Shown: positions 48,119 to 59,612, counted from the stretch's first letter. The stretch: 64,000 bases of DNA from Liolophura sinensis (GCF_032854445.1 NC_088295.1:1616501-1680500), one strand, 5' to 3'. A program made the numbers and translations. Notes: generated from the sequence alone by a model not told the origin.

Positions 48119-48583
48119 TGATCAAATGCTTAGCACCACCTCAATGAACATTTATAGCCACGTGACCAAATGCTTAGCACTACATCAGTGAACATTCCTC
48201 GCCACGTGACCAAATGCTAAGCATCAGCCCAGTGAACATTTCCCGCCACATGATCAAGTGCTGAGCACCATCTGAGTGAATATTTCCTGCCACGTGACCA
48301 AATACTAAGCACCAGCCAAGTGAACATCACCAACCCGGTGAATAATTCCCGCCACTAGACCAGATGCTTAGCACCAACCCAGTGAACATTTCCCGCCACG
48401 GGATCAAATACTTAGCCCCAGTTTAGTGAGCATTCCCCGCCACGTGACCAAATGCTTATAACCAACTCGGTGAATAATTCCCACCACGTGACTAGATGCT
48501 TAACACCAGCCCAGTGAACAATTCCCGCCACGTGACCAGATGCTTAGCATCAGCCCAGTGAACATTTCTGGCCACATGACCTA
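48119..48583. repeat. 44-bp minisatellite with CACGTG, about 10 copies
   Basis: The unit contains CCACGTGACCAAATGCTTAG, CACCAGCCCAGTGAACATTT and CCCG. Several copies keep CCACGTGAC; others have CCACATGA or CCACTAGA. Confidence 0.93.
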
Positions 48584-48711
48584 TAATCTATATAATTAGG
48601 TGCAATCTCAAATATAATCTTATATGAAGCAGCATTCGTTACTTCATGCCATTAAACATTGCGGTATGATTCAGTATATTATGACGAGGTCTTCAACGTT
48701 TTTGTGTAGAG

Positions 48712-48841
48712 ATCAAGCTGTTATCTGATGTTCATCACCTAATCGTATACTTTACATCAAGCTGTTATCTGGTGTTCATCACCTAATCGTGTGCTTTACC
48801 ACAAGCTGTTATCTGATGCTCATCACCTAATCGTGTACTTT
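48712..48841. repeat. 44-45-bp repeat, 3 copies
   Basis: AAGCTGTTATCTGATGTTCA then TCACCTAATCGTGTACTTT, three times, immediately before the 35-bp array. Confidence 0.9.
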
Positions 48842-48870
48842 TTATACCCATGTCTGAATAACTGTTGTCA

Positions 48871-51031
48871 TGCTGTTTCATCCAGGCCGTAACAGTCATT
48901 GGAGATGCTGTGCCATCCAGGTCGTAACAGCCATTGGAGATGCTGTGTCACCCAGGCCGTAACAGACATTGGAGATGCTGTGTCATCCAGACCGTAACAG
49001 CCATTGGATATGCTGTGTCATCCAGGCCGTAACAGCCATTGGAGATGCTGTGTTATTCAGGCCGTAACAGCCATGGGAGATGCTGTGTCATTCAGGCCGT
49101 AAGAGGCATTGGAGATGCTGTGTCATTCAGGCCGTACGAGGCATTGGAGATGATGTGTCATTCAGGCCGAACAGCCATTGGAGATGCTGTGTCATCCAGG
49201 CCGTAACAGCTATTGGAAATGCTGTGTCATTCAGGCCGTAACAGTCATTGGAGATGCTGCGTCATCTAGGGTTTAACTGCCATTGGAGGTGCCGTATCAT
49301 CCAGGCCATAACAGCCACTGGAGATGCTGTGTCATTCAGGCCGTAACAGCCATTGGAGATGCTGTGTCATCCAGGCCGTAACAGCCATTGAAGATGCTGT
49401 GTCATTCAGGTCGTAACAGTCATTGGAGATGCTGTGTCATCCAGGCCGTAACAGCCATTGGAGATGCTGTGTCATTTACGGCGTAACAGCCATTGGGGAT
49501 GCTGTGTCATTTACGGCGTAACAGCCATGGGAGATGCTGTGTCATCTAGGGTTTTACAGCCATTGGAGGTGCTGTGTCATTCAGGCCGTAACAGCCATTG
49601 GAGATGCTGTGTCATCCAGGCCGTAACAGCCATTGGAGATGCTGTGTCATCCAGGCCGTAACAGCCATTGGAAATGCTGTGTCATTCAGGCCGTAACAGT
49701 CATTGGAGATGCTGTGTCATCTAGGGTTTAACTGCCATTGGAGGTGCTGTGTCATTCAGGCCTTAACAGCCATTGGAGATGCTGTGTCATTTACGGCGTA
49801 ACAGCGATTGGAGATGCTGTGTCATCTAGGCCGTAACAGCCACTGGAGATGCTGTGTCATCTACGACGTAACAGACATTGGAGACGCTGTGTCATCCAGG
49901 CCGTAACAACTATTGGAGATGCTGTGTCATCCAGGCCGTAACAGCCATTGGAGATGCTGTGTCATCCAGGCCGTAACATCCATCAGAGATGCTGTGTCAT
50001 CCAGGCCGTAACAGCCATCGGAGATGCTGTGTCATTCAGGTCGTAACAGTCATTGGAGATGCTGTGTCATTTACGGCGTAACAGCCATTGGGGATGCTGT
50101 GTCATTTACGGCGTAACAGCCATGGGAGATGCTGTGTCATCTAGGGTTTTACAGCCATTGGAGGTGCTGTGTCATTCAGGCCGTAACAGCCATTGGAGAT
50201 GCTGTGTCATCCAGGCCGTAACAGCCATTGGAGATGCTGTGTCATCCAGGCCGTAACAGCCATTGGAAATGCTGTGTCATTCAGGCCGTAACAGTCATTG
50301 GAGATGCTGTGTCATCTAGGGTTTAACTGCCATTGGAGGTGCTGTGTCATTCAGGCCTTAACAGCCATTGGAGATGCTGTGTCATTTACGGCGTAACAGC
50401 GATTGGAGATGCTGTGTCATCTAGGCCGTAACAGCCACTGGAGATGCTGTGTCATCTACGACGTAACAGACATTGGAGACGCTGTGTCATCCAGGTCGTA
50501 ACAACTATTGGAGATGCTGTGTCATCCAGGCCGTAACAGCCATTGGAGATGCTGTGTCATCCAGGCCGTAACATCCATCAGAGATGCTGTGTCATCCAGG
50601 CCGTAACAGCCATCGGAGATGCTGTGTCATTCAGGCCGTAACAGCCATTGGAGATGCTGTGTCATTCAGGCCGTAACAGCCATTGGAGATGCTGTGTCAT
50701 CTAGGCCGTAACAGCCATTGGAGATGCTGTGTCATCCAGGCCGTAACAGCCATTGGAGATACTGTGTCATCCAGGCCGTAACAGCCATTGGAGATACTGT
50801 GTCATCTAGGCCGTAACAGCCATTGGAGATGCTGTGTCATTCTGGCCCTAACAGCCATTGGAGATACTGTGTCATCTAGGGTTTAACAGCCATTGGAGAT
50901 GCTGTGTCATCTAGGCCGTAACAGCCATTGGAGATGCTGTGTCATCCAGGCCGTAACAGCCATTGGAGATACTGTGTCATCTACGGCGTAACAGCCATTG
51001 GAAATGCTGTGTCATCCAGGCGGTAACAGCG
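48871..51031. repeat. 35-bp satellite, about 62 copies, with a 595-bp block duplication
   Basis: The unit is CCATTGGAGATGCTGTGTCA then TCCAGGCCGTAACAG. Variant units (TTTACGGCG, CTAGGGTTTAACTG) form a recognisable order that is repeated: about 49445-50040 and 50040-50635 are 595 bp (17 units) apart and nearly identical, with a C/T difference seen near 49908 and 50503. The identical 67-codon ORFs at 49458 and 50053 reflect this duplication and are not genes. Confidence 0.97.
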
Positions 51032-51534
51032 TTGTGGTATTGATATTGCATGTGGACTGACAATAAATTTCCGCACCATCTTGAAAATGATTACTACACA
51101 AACATAATATATCATCAGTGATGTGTTGTGTATCAACACGGAGCAGAACTTTAATAAAGCTTTAATACTTTAATGAAACTGTAGGTGTGTACAGTCACTT
51201 ATATCGGCGCTCCATGTGGAAGACAATCTGCAGCGTATGGACGTTTGGAAGTTTTATGCCATTCCTGACAGTCTGCCGAATGGCTATGTCATATTTCATA
51301 GTGACTAGCCTGTTTATCATCTCTCTTTCCTTCCCCTGGGTGTGAAAAGACTAAGTGAAATAAGCCAGTGATGCTAGCTGCACACCGGGGTTTTATGACA
51401 TCCACAAGCCCTTAACTTGCCAAACCATTTTGTGACGAAGTCATAAAGTCATTTCTGATGGGACGTGATTATGTCAGCAGAAAATAGCACACACTTTCCA
51501 AGATAGGCAGAAGGCTACTATGGGCGTTAGAACC
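51032..51534. other. Unique non-coding spacer
   Basis: No gene or element recognised. Confidence 0.5.
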
Positions 51535-51608
51535 TGATCCCCAATCCCCAGCCCCCAATCCCCAGCCCCCAATCCCCAGCCCCCAACCCCCAGCCCCCAC
51601 CCCCACCT
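51535..51608. repeat. C-rich repeat, G-quadruplex potential on the minus strand
   Basis: Repeats of CCCCAATCCCCAGCC give at least eight runs of four or more G on the minus strand with loops of 1-3 bases, a strong formal G-quadruplex pattern. Confidence 0.85.
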
Positions 51609-52401
51609 CAATGGGAAGTAAGTCGCACAAGTCAGTAAATGATCCCCGAAACTTCGTCGTAAAACTGGCAGGTATTTACTCTTCTTTGTCAGTGGAAACT
51701 CAGCACAAAAATTGGATATAATAAATTGAAGTTCTATGCTTACGGAAATACCTGTAAATGCGAATAATTTTATAGCCCTGGATGCATTTTACAGATCAAA
51801 CCATTGCTTTCGTGCCGTACATTTTTCTTTATTTTGTCATAAAAGCAATTTGTGAAAAGTTGTAAGCCTTGAAAGTCGACCCACATTTTACAGATTTTCT
51901 GTACATATAAACATTTTATCTGAGAAGACACTTACACTCCAGAAGTGACGTCTGAGCTGGAGGTTGTAGGTTGTGTGACTTCAGGGCTGGAGTTAACTTA
52001 CCCAAGTGTGCTGTTTGAGGGTAATTATTGTACACCCAGTATGTGCAATTAAAAGGACGAGAATATTTAAATATCAATCAAATATCATTGAAAAGAGTGT
52101 GCATTTCCTCGCAGGTGCATGCCATAAAAATTCAAATATGTACGTTAAGTTGATAAATTGTAAATAAAGTCCGCGCAAACATCCGCTGTGGGCGACTCCA
52201 TTTTGCCTAAGAACTAGTCCTAAAGTCTTCTGTATCAGGAGGAAAATTGCCGTCGGAAACCACCGAAGTGGAGTTCGTACATTTCCGGTAGAATTCTTCT
52301 TCCCAGAAGTAAGCGAACAGTACAGTTCGTTTTCCGCTTGACGATCGGGAAACCGGAATGTTGGACGTAGGTTCCAAGTTTACACGAACAAGCCGGCAGT
52401 T
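51609..52401. other. Unique non-coding DNA
   Basis: Two overlapping minus-strand ORFs at 52207-52441 are in different frames and unrecognised. Nothing else seen. Confidence 0.45.
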
Positions 52402-52428
52402 GTTGCCTCTCATTGGCTGAGAGGCAAC
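52402..52428. promoter_or_regulatory. CCAAT box inside a perfect 10-bp inverted repeat
   Basis: GTTGCCTCTC (52402-52411) and GAGAGGCAAC (52419-52428) are exact reverse complements around a 7-bp centre ATTGGCT. On the minus strand the centre reads AGCCAATGAG, a full match to the NF-Y consensus. It lies 33 bp upstream of an ATG in strong Kozak context at 52461. The geometry is seen directly; promoter function is inferred. Confidence 0.4.
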
Positions 52429-52460
52429 ACTCCCCCAGCATAAATTACAGGGTGTTAAAG

Positions 52461-52511
52461 ATGGAGAATGCCATGGACTCGGCGATTTATGCCAGCTTTG
52501 CAGTATTCAGG
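52461..52511 (+). CDS. Candidate short first coding exon, unidentified
   Basis: An ATG with A at -3 and G at +4 opens a 17-codon frame (M-E-N-A-M-D-S-A-I-Y-A-S-F-A-V-F-R) that ends at AGG|GTTTAAG, a weak donor; reading on would stop after one more codon. A second ATG in even better context is at 52473 in the same frame. The CCAAT-containing inverted repeat is just upstream. The end of the peptide vaguely resembles the start of sodium-solute symporter (SLC5-type) N-termini, but 17 residues cannot establish this and no following exon was recognised. It may be chance. Confidence 0.2.
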
Positions 52512-54498
52512 GTTTAAGTGTATGGCGGAGGAAAAATCGCAAAATTATGCAGCATGCACCACCAGATAGAAAAAAATGTGTTCTTTTCAGCCTATAATGT
52601 CATGATTTTAAGTTTTCTTCTCCTTTAAGTTACAAGAGCAGTCGTTCTATCACTGGCTTCTCACAGTAGACTTCCGTCTTTCAAACTGTGCAGACCCTTT
52701 ACACTGTAGAGATAATACTAGGTGTCTCTAGGTGGAGCGTTTTCTGAAGACCTCTGATGTTCAAACCAGCTTACTCTGTCTACAAACAGATGGCAGGTTT
52801 GCATCGGCGTGGTTTACGCTACAACCACAACTGGGCTAAGATGTCAGTTCAGTCTGTTCACAGTTTACAGTTAGCTGTTACATGGTATAAGAAAAGACAG
52901 AACAGCTGGCAAACTGGCTCTCTGATCGCCGCAACCCGCCCCAAGTTCCGATGGGAAACAAGAGACTTGTTCGACACAGTCATTATGTCAGTAACCGGTT
53001 ATAAGTTAAAATAAACCAACACATGTTTAGGAGTCCAAATTAAGCGAAACAAGGTCAGAGACAATTAAAAAGTAGGTGAAGTTTGTTCGACTGGTTGTAA
53101 TTACATCTGAATCATCCAAACTTATTGATAATATATAGGAAACAGTAAAGTTGCCACACTGGTTGGATATGTTGCTCAATTTTGTGAAAGACATAGTTTT
53201 TCACCTCAGCATAAATCATCTAGAATTGTGATAAAGGAGATGACGTCCACTGGGTGCGTGATCATGACCTGCATGGCAAATATGTGAGAAAAGCCTGGGT
53301 AACACTGTATACAAATCGATTTGGGCAAATCTCTCATTTGTTCCTGCCACTTTATGAGGGCAGTCTAAAGTACTTGATCTGGTGTCCATGTTTTTTCTTC
53401 CTCTTTCAGTTTGTCTGAATATGTTTGTGTCAAATGTGACAGCTTTATGAGTCTAATCTACAAGACATCATCTCTGTAAAGATAAATGTGCTTTCTGTAT
53501 CACTTATTTGAACATAAGAAGAAATCAATGTGTTGGCCAGCCTGGTGACCGAGGTGGTGAGATTTGGCGCTCTGTCATTGCCTTATAGCTTCACTTGTAT
53601 ATAATTGTCGTCGGGAGTCCTGACCTTGTGAAAATCTGGCGTAGATCGCTTCAGACACTACCAGTTTTTAGCCGGACAACCCGCTAGGAATGTCAGCCCG
53701 TTCTCGCATAATTTGGATTTATCATAATTACTGATCCAAAGGAAAATGGTTTTATGCTAAGTCAGTTTTATTTCATTACATATGGAACAAGATATACTAC
53801 ATTAAATGCCTCCCGGTGGGAAAAGAAAGACATATAGTGTAATAATTTTAGCGCAGAAGAGCGCTTACAGCGCCATTGTGCAGCATTACTTCCGGTTACC
53901 TCGTCAATATCCTTGAAACCTGTCCCGTTACTCATCTGCCTATTGGATTCCTACGCCGACTGGTTATGATGGATGTCAGATGTGATCAGATCAGGGGCTG
54001 TGATAAATAAAGACGCCTCTAACCTGGTCCACTCTCATTCACTTAATTTTCACCCGAACAGTTCTCCGCACGGACTTACATCATTAACCAGAACGATTTA
54101 GTCGCCAGAGATCAGGTCACCTTATCCACGATGGTGTAGGCTTTCACTCCATTCAACACAACGTCTGGATAAATGGTAAAAAAACACTGACACAGTTCAC
54201 AATTTTGGTATGAGTTCCAGAAAAAACCTTAGTACAAAATCTGCGCTTGCTAAATTGCATAGATTCATGGTAACTTGCATTTATTTTAATGGAATTGAGT
54301 GAAAATCAGTAATAATGTTATGCCTATACAAATACTGCTGTCTGTAGAGTATAACAAAAAATATTTGTAGACTAAGCTACCATTTCAAGTAAGTATAGTA
54401 TAAGGTTCCTTTTGTAAGCAGATATCGACGGGCACACTATAAGGCTGAGAGGCAACTTATTCTATTCGCGAGGGCCTTTGGCACTCAGAGAAAACAAA
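52512..54498. other. Unique non-coding DNA
   Basis: The ORF at 52757-53014 has no recognised domain. The GGTGACCGAGGTGGTGAGA sequence near 53547 is tRNA-A-box-like but has no B-box at the right distance. No other feature. Confidence 0.45.
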
Positions 54499-54770
54499 GA
54501 GTGAGTGAGTGCTTGGGGTTTAACATGGTACTTAACAATTTTTCAGTCAAATGACGACGAAGGGATCCTTAGAGTGCATGTAATGTGCCACATTTTTGCA
54601 GAACAGATTTCCACTCCTCTTTTATCTAGTGCTGCTTCACTGAGGCGCCTTACCGAAGGCAAGTATGTCGCCCCGCTCGAGCCATATACTGATACGGGTC
54701 AACCGTCGTTGCATTATTGGCTTCATGTTGAACGTCAAGCGAAGAAGTTACAACTTAAGTGTTGACTCTG
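54499..54770 (-). mobile_element. SINE family B, longest copy
   Basis: On the plus strand it begins GAGTGAGTGAGTGCTTGGGG, continues through CAGTCAAATGACGACGAAGG, CCACTCCTCTTTTATC and GATACGGGTCAACC, and extends about 50 bp further (GTTGAACGTCAAGCGAAG) than the copy at 21700-21908. The 19-bp array begins directly beyond it. No clear target-site duplication was found. Confidence 0.82.
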
Positions 54771-54788
54771 GATCTACCGCTCCCGAAG

Positions 54789-55013
54789 CGGACGCTCTAC
54801 CGACTATTGGACGCTCTACCAACTATCGGACGCTCTACCGACTATTGGACGCTCTACCAACTATCGGACGCTCTACCAACTATCGGGCGCTCTACCAACT
54901 ATCGGACGCGCTCTGACCAAGCGTATCGGGCGCTCTACCAACTATCGGACGCTCTACCAACTATCGGACGCTATCGGGGCGCTATCAGGGCCGCTATCGG
55001 GGCGCTATCGGGC
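54789..55013. repeat. 19-bp minisatellite, about 9 copies, grading into shorter units
   Basis: TCGGACGCTCTACCAACTA repeats with TTGGACG / CCGACTA variants to about 54968, then collapses into 11-15-bp TATCGGGGCGC units to 55013. The three overlapping 83-93 codon ORFs are artefacts. Confidence 0.93.
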
Positions 55014-55048
55014 CCGGTGTTTTCCCCAGGACAAGGTTAGCAATAAGA

Positions 55049-55857
55049 CAGGTAAGGATATATAAAGGAATAATACAAAATAATNNNNNNNNNNNNNNNN
55101 NNNNNNNNNNNNNNNNNNNNNNNNNNNNNNNNNNNNNNNNNNNNNNNNNNNNNNNNNNNNNNNNNNNNNNNNNNNNNNNNNNNNNNNNNNNNNNNNNNNN
55201 NNNNNNNNNNNNNNNNNNNNNNNNNNNNNNNNNNNNNNNNNNNNNNNNNNNNNNNNNNNNNNNNNNNNNNNNNNNNNNNNNNNNCAGTAAGGATATATCA
55301 AGGAATAGTAACAAATAATCAGGGTTTTCAGATCCACCAGTAAGGACATATCAAGGAATAATACAAGATATGCAGGGTTTTCCAGATCCACCAGTAAGGA
55401 TATATCAAGGAATAATACAAGATATGCAGGGTTTTTATATCCACCAGTAAGGATATATCAACGAGTAATACAAGATATACAGGGTTTTTATATCCACCAG
55501 TAAGACATATCAAGGAATAATACAAAAGATGCAAGCGTTTTCAGATCCACCAGTAAGGATATATCAAGGAATAATACAAGAAACACTGGGTTTTCAAATT
55601 CACCAGTAAGGATAATCAAGGAATAATACAAGATATGCAGGGTTTTTACATCCACCAGTAAGGATATATCGAGAATAATACAAGATATGCAGGGTTTTCA
55701 GATCCACCAGTAAGGATATATCAAGGAATAATACAAAATATGCAGGGTTTTCAGATCCACCAGTAAGGACATATCAAGGAATAATACAAGACATGCAGGG
55801 TTTTTATATCCACCAGTAAGGACATATCAAGGAATAATACAAGATATGCAGGGTTTC
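55049..55857. repeat. 53-bp satellite containing an assembly gap
   Basis: The unit contains AAGGATATATCAAGGAATAA, TACAAGATATGCAGGGTTTT and ATCCACCAGT. Copies occur on both sides of the gap, so the gap lies inside the array and its true length is unknown. The right end abuts the LINE fragment at 55868. Confidence 0.95.
55085..55284. other. Assembly gap, 200 N
   Basis: A run of exactly 200 undetermined bases, probably a placeholder size. ORFs spanning it are meaningless. Confidence 0.99.
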
Positions 55858-55867
55858 CTATTCAAAC

Positions 55868-57290
55868 ATTATTTAATATGATATAATGAGCCGATAGCTC
55901 TCGAAATTATTTTTGATATTTTATTAATTTGTGTAGTCCAATTTAATTTGTCATTAAGAAATGTGCCAAGAAATTTATATTCGCTAAGTCTATTCAACGA
56001 CTGGTCTCATATGTAGGATACATGAACAGTCTTTTCGACAGTGTTAGGCTTTATCAGCATAAATTTTGTTTTACTAATTAAAGTGTTTAGTGTTAATCTA
56101 TTGCTGACATGCCAGCCATTCGAATTTTTTTTAGCTCACTTGACATTGTATTGGATAGATGTGTTAAGTCGGTATGTGCAGAAGTATTGTCAGCAAATAA
56201 TAGTATGTTCAGTAAGGTTGTGGATTTTATGATATCGTTAAAATACACAATAAAAGGGAGAGGACCCAGTATAGATCCTTGGGGTACATCATGTGTGATT
56301 GTGAACGGAGCAGACAAACAATTATTATATTTGGTGCATTACAAACGGTCTTTTAAGTAGGTGTTTTTCCAGTTTTTGCTACTGTTGCGAAATCCGAACT
56401 AATGGAATTTGGTTAAAAGAATTTCATGATTGACGGTATCAAAAGCTTTTGTTGAATCTAGAAATGTTACTATGCTGTATTGTTTTGGTTCCTTGGCTTT
56501 AATGAGAAGAAGATCTAGAAGATTTATCATCGCTAAGGATGTCGAGTGGTTTGATCGAAATCTGAACTTGTTAGCGTATAATAGTGTATTGCTTTCTAAA
56601 GAGTCAGTATTTTTATTAAGTAAACGATAAGTTCATTAGATGGCGACAAAATCCCAGAGATATTATTCTTTGACGAACTTAACGAGAGAAGATTTTATGC
56701 CATCTATGCCGCTTGCTCCATGGTTTGAGTGTGTGGCTCAAAAACAAAGTCTGAACTGTAGGGTTCTGCGAGATAGTCCTTGCCCGTGGTAAACTGCGAT
56801 CGAGTGTTAGAGTTGTATCTGAGAAGTTGAAGCCACCAGCTATTGTTTGGAAATCTGGCGTTATACGGTTGTTAATTTTAAAAGTATTAGATAACTTCCT
56901 TGATTTGGTTTTGTTCATGAGTTCATGTAACTATTCTCTAAGTATCTTTTATATTATTATTGACCTTAATCACATTGTTCTCATGGTGTTTTGTCTTTGC
57001 TATAGCCAGGCTATGATTCCATTTATTTCTGTACTTTTAAAACTGAGCAGCTCTATCGATGTTTTTATTAGATATATGTAATCTGTATTGTCTGTTGTTT
57101 TTTGTTGTTTCTTTCCTATGGGTGTGAGAATGGCATAACTTATCCAGGGTTTGGTAATTTTAGCTTTCTGATTGCTATTTTAATAAGGTTGAAACAGTCA
57201 TTATATGTATATGTGAAATCGTTTCAGATAAGTCTAAAGCCTTATTCACATCCGCAATATCATTGCTCATGGAAACTTGCATAGGTTCGT
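55868..57290 (-). pseudogene. Non-LTR retrotransposon (LINE) fragment, reverse transcriptase region, inactive
   Basis: Reading the minus strand from about 57290, stretches in shifting frames match the linker and RT domain of a CR1/jockey-like LINE: PW-like linker near 57150, K-I-N-N-R-I-T-P-D-F near 56860, G-I-D-G-I-K-S-S at about 56713-56688, motif A F-L-D-x-x-K-A-F-D-T-V-N-H at about 56463-56432, V-P-Q-G-S-I-L-G-P at about 56287-56261, and F-A-D-N at 56197-56186 where the catalytic motif is normally F-A-D-D. K-F-L-G-T-F-L-N-D-K-L-N-W follows near 55980-55940. Several stops and at least three frameshifts interrupt it. Both the endonuclease end and the 3' end are missing; the left end stops at the 53-bp satellite and the right end at a 20-bp repeat. 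The clade call is from general motif style only. Confidence 0.85.
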
Positions 57291-57400
57291 AATAAATTGC
57301 GTGGTCGTGGTAAATTGCATGTGGTCGTGGTAAATTACATGTGGTCGTGGTAAATTGCATGTGGTCGTGGTAAATTACATGTGGTCGTGGTAAATTGCTC
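57291..57400. repeat. 20-bp repeat, about 5 copies
   Basis: GTGGTCGTGGTAAATTACAT, alternating with a TTGCAT variant, directly beyond the 5'-truncated end of the LINE fragment. Confidence 0.93.
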
Positions 57401-59352
57401 AGATTCCTGGATACACGGAAAGATCGCGTTAATAGGATTGAATGTTATTCGATTCATGAGGTGCAACTCTCTTCAAACAACAATACTCCCGAAGCCAGAA
57501 TTCTAACCAAACAGTCATGAATGTTTCGCATATTGTCAGTGGAACAAATTAGGTTTTCCTAAAGTTTTGATCCAGAAAAAAAAATTAGTAAATTACAACT
57601 TAAGGGGTAAAAATTGAACGGCATCAGCTAATATGGGTTGAGATGTTTACTTGTCGGGCTGATGTAAGCCGAAGTAGCGTGGTTGATGGCGTATCCGTTA
57701 TGCACGATTTACCAGACACTAACCACACTAAACCACCTGGAAACATGTCTGATCCCCAATAGAGAGGCCATTGTAGCGGTCTAAACAATTTCCCCCAGTA
57801 CAAATACCGTTAAGGTTTCCTTCTGAGATCTTATCAGGAATTCGAGAAGACCAGGGCAAACTACGATGGCAACAGCTTGACCTTAGTAAGTAATATTCCC
57901 AGCAGACCTCATATCAGTCGCTTTCATTTCCAAGAGAACGATTTGTTTATGGAGCTTTTTCACTAAGCCTTCAACTGTATATCAACCGGTCATAATCCAC
58001 CCCAAGTATACTTCGCTTCGATGGTAAATAATTTATTTAGCGGCTGACTGTAGATAATGTTCGGATTTGTAGGTTTTACATGACTGCACGTACGTGTCTA
58101 TTTCATATCAGAGCCATCACATGGAGACTAATGTCAACAGTTAGTGACTGTGGCCGACCCTCGCCAGACCCGCACCAGACCCTGGCGCCTGATAACCCCG
58201 TCATAGGCCACCCTAACCACTCGCTCGACCCGTACTAATCTACAGACTTTGCGCACTTTTTCGGACATAAAGTTCTCATAACTAAACCAATGTTTTCCAA
58301 CCAGCAGCTCTCTCGCAACTGCCCGTATTTGCTTTAACTACAATACCCGGACATGTTTTTTACGCGATCCTTCTTCACCTGTTAGGGAGACTGGCTACAA
58401 ATGGTTTATATTCCACGTCATTACGAGCACCTGCTACATCCATCTGCACGGAAGAAGCAGGCATTGAAGTGAGACGTATCGAGACTGGCCATCCAAGAAT
58501 AGACAGAAGCCCATCAACACTTCCCTCCTCCAATGTAAAAAACAGTCGCTCTGACTTTCTTACCATAGGCTCTCAACGACCTACGAGATACTAAACGACC
58601 AGGAGAAATGCTAAACTTTACGAACTCGGGTGTAACTTTATGTTTCAGACTCATCTGGTTATACAACATGGTAAATCGGTGTAAGACCAGTCTTTATCTT
58701 GATTGAAAATGAACGTTAAGGTTTGTCTAATCCTCATAATCAAAAAAAGGCTTATTCTGTTTAAAAATACTGCTGCATAATATGACATAAATTTTTGTTA
58801 CATCTGAACATTCTGAACCCAGCTCAAAGTCGAGTTGGTGACCAGACATTCTTGTGATTAAAGTAAATACGGACTATCCCGTAGAGCAGACAGGACAAAC
58901 ACCATCGTCAGTATGTAACAAGTCAGTCTGGCGACCGGCGAGGTTACATGAATGTGACTTATCTGCAAAGGAAGACCCTTATACAATGGCCTTATTGGAT
59001 GGATTCTCGAAAACTGTTCCAAATGATAACCAGCTAGGAAAACCACAGTCATTTGTTTAGCCTTCCGGACTGGCCGGGGATTATTGGTGTTACAGAAGCG
59101 GTCACCCAGCATAGCCCATCGTGGACCCTCGCCATGCACCGTATCGTTAAGACAGGAAACCCGCTTGACCTCTTTCTTTACTGAGAAGACAGTCAGGCTT
59201 CAGTCATCTGTAAATACATCTGGAAGCTTCCCTGTTGGTCTTCTCCTAGAAGCTGAAGATTTTTGAATACTTTTGCAATTATCCAAGACTGAACTGAATG
59301 TAATAATAGATCAGTGTTTAGACGAAAAATAAGCGCGTAATAAGTCTATCAC
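57401..59352. other. Unique non-coding DNA
   Basis: Short ORFs at 58375-58566 (minus) and 58854-59266 (both strands) have no recognised domain. No TE or RNA gene identified. Confidence 0.45.
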
Positions 59353-59612
59353 TACAATGAGAGAAAAGTTTGGGTCAACTAACTCAAAAATCGGAGTAAT
59401 TTAATGGAGCTAATTCGACTCAGAAAATTGAGTCATGTGGCCATGTTAGCTGAGTCATCGACGACTCCTGTGAGTTTTCCGACCAACCAAATGAGTCAAA
59501 ATATAACCAGATGAGTCTCTTGACTCAGCTGATCAGGTTTTCTGACTCAGTTTTCTGAGCCGCATTCGCTCCATTGAATTCCGCGGGCTATTGAGTCAGT
59601 TTTTTCTCAGTG
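59353..59612. mobile_element. Palindromic (foldback) MITE-like element with six TGAGTCA sites
   Basis: The ends are imperfect inverted repeats: ACAATGAGAGAAAAGTT on the left, and ACACTGAGAAAAAACT as the complement of the right. Inside, the left arm at 59400-59436 (AATGGAGCTAATTCGACTCA...) closely matches the complement of the right arm at 59542-59579 (AATGGAGCGAATGCGGCTCA...). TGAGTCA or its complement TGACTCA occurs at 59429, 59451, 59492, 59521, 59543 and 59592. There is no ORF. It looks like a short non-autonomous element able to fold into one long hairpin; the target-site duplication was not clear. Confidence 0.65.

Noticed and set aside
53540-53620. tRNA-like SINE head (GGTGACCGAGGTGGTGAGA)
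   Set aside because: Lacks a B-box and the shared SINE bodies; the similarity is too short.
55005-55391. ORFs spanning the N run
   Set aside because: They consist mainly of undetermined residues from the assembly gap.
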